The notes beneath the pieces are model-generated. The model ran no database searches. It was given only the letters and a program-made list of their open reading frames with translations, and was not told the DNA's origin. A DNA stretch of 21,861 nt from a virus, in IMG/VR virus record IMGVR_UViG_3300042305_000635, positions 1 through 21,861 of that record; one strand, given 5' to 3'. Of the stretch, positions 12,683 to 17,155 are shown piece by piece. The position numbers were made by a program, and so were the translations under genes. Position 1 is the first letter of the stretch, and every line of letters starts with the position of its first letter.

Positions 12683-13303
12683 ATGAGCATTACGATCATC
12701 GGCAGCGCGTCTTCTGGCGGCGGCTCGTCCTACGACCAGAGCCTCAACACGACCGACGATGTGACCTTTGCCAGCGTGACGCTGCCCAATAGTACGCAGA
12801 TCACGGTTGGCTCGTTCGACAATCTGACCGGCGGGGCGAGCGGCATCTCGCTTCACTGCGCCGTCGGCTACGAACTGAACTGGCAGGGGGGCAGGCTCCG
12901 TAGCGTCATGCTTGGCGATGAAACGGCCGCGCCGCAGACGATCACTTTCGACTCGCCTGTCCAGTTCGTCGGCGGCGTGCTGCCGCACGTCACCACCCTC
13001 ACCTACGCCGCCACCGTCACCACCGACGCCAGTGCAGGCGACATCTTCGACCTCACGCTCACCGGCAACGTGACGCTCGCTGACCCGACGAATCCGGTGG
13101 ACGGCAAGACGATCCGCTGGCGGATCAAGCAAGACGGCACTGGCTCGCGGACTGTGACGCTGGGCAACAAGTTCGTCATCCCGTCGTCTGCAACTTCGCC
13201 GCTGCCGTTCAGCACGGCGGCAAACAAGATGGACATCCTCGCCGCCACCTACCACGCTGGCCGCGACAAGTGGGACATCATCGCCTTTGTGATGGGGTAC
13301 TGA
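12683..13303 (+). CDS. Fibre/appendage-like protein with a 'SLNTTDDVTF' repeat
   Basis: This 206-residue protein starts at ATG 12683; the ribosome binding site is weak. After a Gly/Ser-rich start, 'YDQSLNTTDDVTFASVTLP' is the signature found near the bases of many phage tail fibres and receptor-binding trimers. 'TIRWRIKQDGTGSRTVTLGNKFVIP' and 'NKMDILAATYHAGRDKWDIIAFVMGY' form a C-terminal beta domain also seen in virion appendages. Fibre genes of siphophages normally follow the tape measure. Here the gene lies beside head-completion genes, so it may encode a head fibre or decoration. Family membership is pattern-based; location in the virion is inference. Confidence 0.72.
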   Translation: MSITIIGSASSGGGSSYDQSLNTTDDVTFASVTLPNSTQITVGSFDNLTGGASGISLHCAVGYELNWQGGRLRSVMLGDETAAPQTITFDSPVQFVGGVLPHVTTLTYAATVTTDASAGDIFDLTLTGNVTLADPTNPVDGKTIRWRIKQDGTGSRTVTLGNKFVIPSSATSPLPFSTAANKMDILAATYHAGRDKWDIIAFVMGY

Positions 13304-13305
13304 CT

Positions 13306-13974
13306 ATGGCAACATTTTACTTCAACGGCGCCGACGATATTGCGAACAGCGTAGACCCGCCGGAGTGGCCGAAGCTCGGCAACTGGTGGATGAACAGTGG
13401 ATTTACCGTGCCTGCCACAGCATTGCCGACGAGTTCAGACAGCGTGGTGGCGTCGGTCGGGCTTGCCACTGACGCGCCGAGAACGGTGGTAAACTTCATA
13501 ACGAACGCGCGATTTAGCGGCGACCTGACCGTTACGGGCGTTGCGACGTTCAGCGGCTATGCCAACAACGGCGGCACCATCACTGGCGACTGCATTTTCA
13601 ACGACAACTCGTATCATCATGGAGCCATTTCGGGCAACTGCATTTTCAACGACAGTTCGTGGATATCCTTCTGGGCTTCGTTCAACGGCACCATCACTGG
13701 CAACTGCACGTTCAACGACAATTCGTACAACGGCGGCACCATCACTGGCGGCGACTGCACGTTCAACGGCAATTCGAGCAACGGCGGCACCATCACTGGC
13801 GACTGCACGTTCAACGACAGTTCCTACAACCAAGGAACCGTAGCTTATGATGCGACGTTCAACGACAGTTCCTACAACCAAGGAACCGTAGCTGGCACCC
13901 GCACATTCCAAAACCGCACGCCCTATCCGATTCCGCGTGGAATCAACGGCTCATCCATTCTAGGAGTCATTTAA
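13306..13974 (+). CDS. Repeat protein with 16-residue beta-solenoid-like repeats
   Basis: This 222-residue protein starts at ATG 13306, three bases after the upstream stop; GGGG lies 8 bases before it. Residues about 75-200 consist of imperfect 16-residue units of the form GTITGDCTFNDNSYNG, in which 'TFND.S' and 'GTITG' alternate as short strands and turns. The pattern is compatible with a right-handed beta-solenoid (pentapeptide-like). One 39-base stretch is duplicated exactly (13807-13845 and 13855-13893, period 48), so the repeat is recent or kept uniform. The C-terminus 'PYPIPRGINGSSILGVI' is not repetitive and may be the attachment or trimerisation end. The likely role is a surface appendage; a target is unknown. 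Confidence 0.72.
   Translation: MATFYFNGADDIANSVDPPEWPKLGNWWMNSGFTVPATALPTSSDSVVASVGLATDAPRTVVNFITNARFSGDLTVTGVATFSGYANNGGTITGDCIFNDNSYHHGAISGNCIFNDSSWISFWASFNGTITGNCTFNDNSYNGGTITGGDCTFNGNSSNGGTITGDCTFNDSSYNQGTVAYDATFNDSSYNQGTVAGTRTFQNRTPYPIPRGINGSSILGVI
13807..13893 (+). repeat. 48-bp tandem repeat with a perfect 39-base core
   Basis: The core at 13807-13845 recurs without mismatch at 13855-13893, offset 48 bases (16 codons). More diverged copies extend leftward to about 13560. Because the period is a multiple of three, copy-number changes keep the gene in frame. Confidence 0.85.
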
Positions 13975-13975
13975 C

Positions 13976-14278
13976 ATGAATCTTTTATCACCAGTTACTA
14001 TTCAGCCTCCGGCGATCACCCGCGCCAGCGGCGAGGTTCGCACGCTTCAGCCAATCACGCTGACCGAACTAGATGTGACGATCCTCGACAACGCGAAGCG
14101 GAGGTCTTGCGTGGCGCGGATTGGGCCCTGCCCGCAGGCAATCGTCCTGTGGGAAGGCGCCGCCTACGACACGGCTGGCGACTACACGCAGGCGCAGGTT
14201 GAAGCCCGCGTGCTGGAGGTACTGGGCAGCGATGTGAAGGCGGGGCTGGAGGCTCTGTTCGTCAGGCTAACCAAGTAA
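13976..14278 (+). CDS. Hypothetical protein (100 aa) between appendage and tail genes
   Basis: This 100-residue protein starts at ATG 13976; AGGAG lies about 9 bases upstream within the end of the previous gene. It has an extended N-terminal part (LLSPVTIQPPAITRASGEVRTLQPITLTELDVTILDNAKRR). A compact domain follows ('VARIGPCPQAIVLWEGAAYDTAGDYTQAQVEARVLEVLG...LEALFVRL') with a C-terminal helix. No family is recognised. Being last of the small cluster after the repeat protein, it could be a chaperone or adaptor for it, but the sequence gives no direct evidence. Confidence 0.7.
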   Translation: MNLLSPVTIQPPAITRASGEVRTLQPITLTELDVTILDNAKRRSCVARIGPCPQAIVLWEGAAYDTAGDYTQAQVEARVLEVLGSDVKAGLEALFVRLTK

Positions 14279-14293
14279 CGGTGATGCGTGGGA

Positions 14294-14722
14294 ATGCTGC
14301 GCACTGTAGTTGATGCGGTTGCCAGTGCCATTGCTGGCATTGACTCATTGCCAGCGTACAGCGTGGCGGTTGGTCACATGCACGAATGGCACGCGCAGAA
14401 ACTCCGCACTATCAAGGTTGCCGTGTCTCCTCGCGGCGCTGATACAGACAATGTCGGCCGCGGCGTGATCGGCGTTGACTACAGAATCGGCATCGTTGTC
14501 GGCAAGCACTGTGAGACGGAGGCAGAGGCCGATGCTGTGTTCTTGGTTTCGGAAGGCATTCTGGATGCCATACGCGGAACGCTGACGTTCGATCTCCCAG
14601 AGGCTGTTGGCCGCGTTGCATTGACGAGTGCCACAATGGATTTGGCGACAGAAGAGTCGCTGAACGAGCAGAACATCTACCGTGCCAGCATCGAGGCAAC
14701 GTATCGCCTGCTCAAGGGGTAG
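14294..14722 (+). CDS. Tail terminator / tail completion candidate
   Basis: This is a 142-residue protein from ATG 14294. GGTGA (14280-14284) is 9 bases upstream, whereas the alternative GTG 14288 is only 3 bases from it. 'VVDAVASAIAGIDSLPAYSVAVGHMHEWHAQKLRTIKVAVSPRG' is followed by 'GVDYRIGIVVGKHCETEAEADAVFLVSEGILDAI' and a final 'NIYRASIEATYRLLKG'. This alpha/beta layout, ending in a strand, resembles the tail terminator (lambda gpU-like) fold found at this map position. Similarity is at the level of pattern only. The next gene starts four bases after its stop, consistent with coupled translation. Confidence 0.75.
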   Translation: MLRTVVDAVASAIAGIDSLPAYSVAVGHMHEWHAQKLRTIKVAVSPRGADTDNVGRGVIGVDYRIGIVVGKHCETEAEADAVFLVSEGILDAIRGTLTFDLPEAVGRVALTSATMDLATEESLNEQNIYRASIEATYRLLKG

Positions 14723-14725
14723 GCC

Positions 14726-15373
14726 GTGTTCACGATTGACACCAGATACTTTCTCGACCGTGCGAATGTCCGCAAGAAAATAGGCGAGGGAAGGGCGAGG
14801 GCTCTAACCAAGGCCGGTGCGATGGTGTATCGCAGCGCACAGAACCAACTTCTGCGCGGCAGGCCGTCTCCGCGAGGAAGCAACAGGACAATCGGAGAGT
14901 ATCGCGGACTGCCGCTTGTCGAGAGGCGCAAGCGGAAGCCAAAGCCTGGGAGGGTTACGAGTTATAGGACGGCGAGGAACGCCAACGGATTCCTGCGATC
15001 CGCTATGGGATTCGCGTGGGACCCGCAGACAAATAGCGTCGTGATTGGGCCTCGACGCATGCAGAGCCGCTACTCTACGACGCTCAACATACTGCAAGAG
15101 AAGGGCGGCTCGCAGTCGCAGAGGATGTATCTCCGATATAGCGGCAGGCCGATTCCGCGTCAGGTTGCTTTCGGGCTGCGAAGGACGGGAGCGAGAAGCA
15201 ATCTCGTCTACGTCGGCACGTTCATGGCACCGCGTCCAACGACCTCAAACTTCCGGCCGATCTCGCTAGGGAGAACAGTCAGGGTGCCAGCCGGTCAGTA
15301 CCAGAAGAAGGGATTAGGCCGCGTCAGGAACAAGATTGCCCAAAAGTTCCGCAACCAGATATACGGGCCGTAG
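14726..15373 (+). CDS. Basic neck/minor tail protein candidate (HK97 gp10/gpZ position)
   Basis: This 215-residue protein starts at GTG 14726 after an AAGGGG-TAGG stretch that includes the upstream stop. It is strongly basic throughout ('RANVRKKIGEGRARALTKAGAMVYRSAQNQLL', 'RGRPSPRGSNRT', 'GLGRVRNKIAQKFRNQI'). The N-terminal helix with 'RARALTKAGAMVYRSAQ' resembles the opening helix of gp10/gpZ-type tail completion proteins, and 'VVIGPRR' and 'YVGTFMAPRP' are beta segments. At 215 residues it is longer than HK97 gp10 relatives. It lies between the terminator candidate and the tube genes, where the second neck/tail-completion protein is expected. The assignment is mainly positional. Confidence 0.72.
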   Translation: MFTIDTRYFLDRANVRKKIGEGRARALTKAGAMVYRSAQNQLLRGRPSPRGSNRTIGEYRGLPLVERRKRKPKPGRVTSYRTARNANGFLRSAMGFAWDPQTNSVVIGPRRMQSRYSTTLNILQEKGGSQSQRMYLRYSGRPIPRQVAFGLRRTGARSNLVYVGTFMAPRPTTSNFRPISLGRTVRVPAGQYQKKGLGRVRNKIAQKFRNQIYGP

Positions 15374-15376
15374 GCA

Positions 15377-15406
15377 TTGGCTCATTTTTATTTCATCTGA
15401 TAAACT
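15377..15406 (+). promoter_or_regulatory. Candidate promoter before the tail-tube paralogues
   Basis: TTGGCT (15377-15382) and TAAACT (15401-15406) are 18 bases apart, like the 2878-2907 promoter. An overlapping GATAAA at 16-base spacing is an alternative. The gap is AT-rich compared with its surroundings. The ATG (15435) follows about 20 bases after the expected start site with AGGAG in between, so this transcript would have a normal leader. Confidence 0.4.
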
Positions 15407-15434
15407 GACGGCATCACCTGACTAGGAGACTACG

Positions 15435-15767
15435 ATGGCAGTCACTTACACGCTCGGCAAAGACGCGACGATCAGCGGCATCAGCGGCTGCGTTCGCGAT
15501 GTGACCGCCAGCATCGAGGCCAGCCGCATCGACGTTACCTGTCGAGGCGATGACAAGCGCAAATTCAAGTCCGGCCTTCGCGAAGCCACCATCGAGGTCG
15601 AGGTTCTCGATGAACCTCCGGCTGCGGGCGACGAGATCACAATCTCTCACGCGAACAGCGGCCTCGGCGGAATCTTCATCGTGACATCTGTGGCTCGCAG
15701 CGAGCCGCTCGACGATGTCGTTTCGTACAAGATTTCCTGCAAGTATAAAGAACCCGGTGGCCCGTAG
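15435..15767 (+). CDS. Tail tube-like protein, paralogue 1 of 3
   Basis: This 110-residue protein starts at ATG 15435 after TAGGAG (15423-15428). 'LGKDATISG', then 'VRDVTASIEASRIDVTCRGDDKRKFKSGLREATIEVEVLDEP', 'GDEITIS' and 'SEPLDDVVSYKISCKY' describe a small beta barrel. The 'DVT..IE....DVT.RG...K...GLR.A.IE.E' section is the recurring pattern of phage tail-tube proteins, where a modified strand faces the lumen. It lies between tail-completion and chaperone genes, exactly where the major tail protein belongs. Of the three copies this is closest to the tube consensus, so it is my first choice for the true tube subunit. Confidence 0.8.
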   Translation: MAVTYTLGKDATISGISGCVRDVTASIEASRIDVTCRGDDKRKFKSGLREATIEVEVLDEPPAAGDEITISHANSGLGGIFIVTSVARSEPLDDVVSYKISCKYKEPGGP

Positions 15768-15782
15768 TCAGGAGCGAAAAAC

Positions 15783-16094
15783 ATGGCGAAGGTTCTCGGC
15801 AAAGATGTTGTTTCCTCGATCACGGGAATCAACAACGACAACATCATCAGCGTCACCGACACCAGCGAGTGCGAGACGATTGACATCAGCGCTCGCGGCA
15901 ACGCTGGCGGCACGAACGGCTTCAAGTCGTATGCCGCAGGCTACGTTTCGCAGACCATTGAGGTCGAGTGCCTGTCGCACTCCTGCACGGTCGGCCAGCA
16001 GTTTGGCGATTTGGAGTGCATCTCCATCAGCGTCAACGAGCCGCTCGACGGCCCGGTAACGTATACCATCACGTTCGGGCCGGGCGCTGACTGA
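15783..16094 (+). CDS. Tail tube-like protein, paralogue 2 of 3
   Basis: This 103-residue protein starts at ATG 15783 after AGGAG (15771-15775). It shares with its neighbours the opening 'LGKD', the central 'IDISARGNAGGTNGFKSYAAGYVSQTIEVECL' and the closing 'NEPLDGPVTYTITFG'. It retains a 'DISARG..G..GFK' segment matching 'DVTCRG....KFK' of paralogue 1. Length and order suggest a tandem duplication followed by divergence. It may be a second tube or tube-tip subunit, or a decoration of the tube. A small hairpin (16082-16099) covers its stop codon and could set the expression ratio to paralogue 3. Confidence 0.78.
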   Translation: MAKVLGKDVVSSITGINNDNIISVTDTSECETIDISARGNAGGTNGFKSYAAGYVSQTIEVECLSHSCTVGQQFGDLECISISVNEPLDGPVTYTITFGPGAD

Positions 16095-16099
16095 CGCCC
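16082..16099 (+). other. Hairpin between tube paralogues 2 and 3
   Basis: GGGCG (16082-16086) pairs with CGCCC (16095-16099). The 8-base loop contains the end of paralogue 2, including its TGA (16092-16094). It sits two bases before TAGGAG, the ribosome binding site of paralogue 3, so it could dampen translation or transcription of the third copy. No T-run follows. Confidence 0.3.
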
Positions 16100-16113
16100 A
16101 ATAGGAGCGTCAA

Positions 16114-16458
16114 GTGCCTGCTCTCAACATAGTTCTCGGCAAAGACTGCGTACTCACAGGCAGTCACATCGAGAACGACTACGTTCGCAATGTGTCTTAT
16201 CAGCAGTCGGCAAAGACTGTTGAGTATCAGCCTTTCGGCCAGCGAGCGGTCTGCGTCCACAACGCCGGCTACGACTGCACCATCGAAGTCGAGATGCTCA
16301 AGGACACGGGAGCGCAGGCCAAGTTGCAGACCGGCGACGAAATCACGATCTCCGGTTCCGGCTATTCCGGTTCTTTCGTTATAGTCAACGTCAATCGCGA
16401 TGAGCCGCTGGATGGAGCAGTCAGCGTGCGAATCACCGCGAAACTCACCTCTCTCTAG
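16114..16458 (+). CDS. Tail tube-like protein, paralogue 3 of 3
   Basis: This 114-residue protein starts at GTG 16114 after TAGGAG (16102-16107). The 'LGKD' start, 'YDCTIEVEMLKDTG..AKLQTGDEITISGSGYSGSFVIVNVNRDEPLDGAVSVRI' follow paralogue 1 closely in the C-terminal half ('AAGDEITIS...GIFIVTSVARSEPLDDVVSYKI'). The central 'DVT.RG' segment is lost here (replaced by VEYQPFGQRAV), so this copy may have a different role, such as a tail-tip or tube-initiator subunit. The stop TAG overlaps the AGGAG of the next gene, coupling it to the tail chaperone. Confidence 0.78.
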   Translation: MPALNIVLGKDCVLTGSHIENDYVRNVSYQQSAKTVEYQPFGQRAVCVHNAGYDCTIEVEMLKDTGAQAKLQTGDEITISGSGYSGSFVIVNVNRDEPLDGAVSVRITAKLTSL

Positions 16459-16466
16459 GAGCGTCG

Positions 16467-16949
16467 ATGAAGGAGTTCAAGGATGACATGGGGCGAACGT
16501 GGACGGTGCATCTGTCGTGCGCCAGCCTCAAGCGTGTCGCGGCCCATGCAGGGTTTGACATCGCAGACATCACCAACGGCAAGGCCCTAGATCTGTTTGG
16601 CGGAAACACTACGCACCTCCTCGACATCCTCTGGCCGCTCGTCAAGGCCGATGCCGAGAAGAGGGAGATCGACATCGACTCTTTTGGCGACGGCCTGCGT
16701 GGTGATTGCATGGCCGATGCCGCCGCAGTTCTCCAGGAGGAACTGCTAACTTTTTTCCCGAGCCAGCGGCGAGCGCTAATGCAAAAACTGCTGGCAAAGA
16801 TGGAAAAGGTGGTGGCGGAAGCGTCAGTCGAACTGGAGAAGGAAATCGAAAGCGTCCAACTCCATACGGTTCGTGGTGGGAACTCGCCTACCAGTGTGCA
16901 GGAATCCTCGGAGTCAACCCAGACGAATGGACTCTCAGGGAACTCGTAG
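16467..16949 (+). CDS. Tail assembly chaperone, gpG-like zero-frame product
   Basis: This 160-residue protein starts at ATG 16467 after TAGGAG (16456-16461). A small folded N-terminal domain ('FKDDMGRTWTVHLSCASLKRVAAHAGFDIADI', then 'LDILWPLVKADAEKREIDIDSFGDGLRGD') is followed by a helical, charged tail. Pairs of chaperones (gpG and its frameshift extension gpGT in lambda) coat the tape measure and recruit tube subunits. The gene lies directly before the tape measure and carries a -1 slippery site at codons 96-97 (16751-16757). Continuing in frame zero gives this shorter, presumably more abundant form. The downstream part of this frame is low-complexity Ser/Glu/Thr, as is common for the gpG tail. 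Confidence 0.85.
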   Translation: MKEFKDDMGRTWTVHLSCASLKRVAAHAGFDIADITNGKALDLFGGNTTHLLDILWPLVKADAEKREIDIDSFGDGLRGDCMADAAAVLQEELLTFFPSQRRALMQKLLAKMEKVVAEASVELEKEIESVQLHTVRGGNSPTSVQESSESTQTNGLSGNS

Positions 16950-17155
16950 CGGCAAAGGACTCTAGGCTCGACAACGAATGGCTTCAGACCGCTTCGCTTG
17001 AGGCCCTGATAGCAAACGTCAATCGAGGCAAAGGCCAGCCGCCATACGATGTTTATCACTTCCATCCATACATGAAGAGGCCGGCGAAGACGTTGACAGC
17101 GGAAGAGTTCTTCCAGTTGTTAGGAGGTAACGGTGGCGGGCGCAGCGGCGATTAG
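16467..17155 (+). CDS. Tail assembly chaperone gpGT-like product made by -1 frameshift
   Basis: This product shares residues 1-97 with the gpG-like protein (16467-16757). It re-reads base 16757 and continues in the -1 frame to a stop at 17155, for 229 residues in total. The extension begins 'PEPAASANAK', passes a Gly/Lys/Arg-rich linker and ends in a folded C-terminal domain: 'GSWWELAYQCAGILGVNPDEW', 'LRELVAAKDS' and 'PYDVYHFHPYMKR'. That pattern, with a final aromatic/Pro 'FHP', is typical of the T part of GT chaperones. The -1 frame has no start codon with a ribosome binding site that would explain it as a separate gene. The extension overlaps the tape measure start by 23 bases. Confidence 0.82.
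16735..16795 (+). promoter_or_regulatory. Programmed -1 ribosomal frameshift cassette
   Basis: Three elements are visible. AGGAGG (16735-16740) is an internal Shine-Dalgarno-like stimulator. Ten bases later lies TTTTTTC (16751-16757), read T-TTT-TTC in frame zero. Four bases further, GCCAGC (16762-16767) pairs with GCTGGC (16790-16795), with a smaller AGCG/CGCT hairpin possible in the loop. Both Phe tRNAs can re-pair after slipping one base back. The layout parallels the dnaX -1 frameshift signal. Confidence 0.85.

Noticed and set aside
12476-13255. Minus-strand open frame (259 codons) opposite two appendage genes
   Set aside because: Arg/Val/Gly-rich shadow of C/G-ending plus-strand codons, with no start signals.
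13560-13895. Possible CRISPR or noncoding satellite
   Set aside because: The 48-base period is in frame, and the repeats encode a consistent 16-residue unit inside an ORF with start and stop.
16706-17155. Independent gene starting at 16706
   Set aside because: There is no ribosome binding site for that ATG, and the first codons read as a shadow. The slippery site explains this frame as the C-terminal extension of the chaperone.
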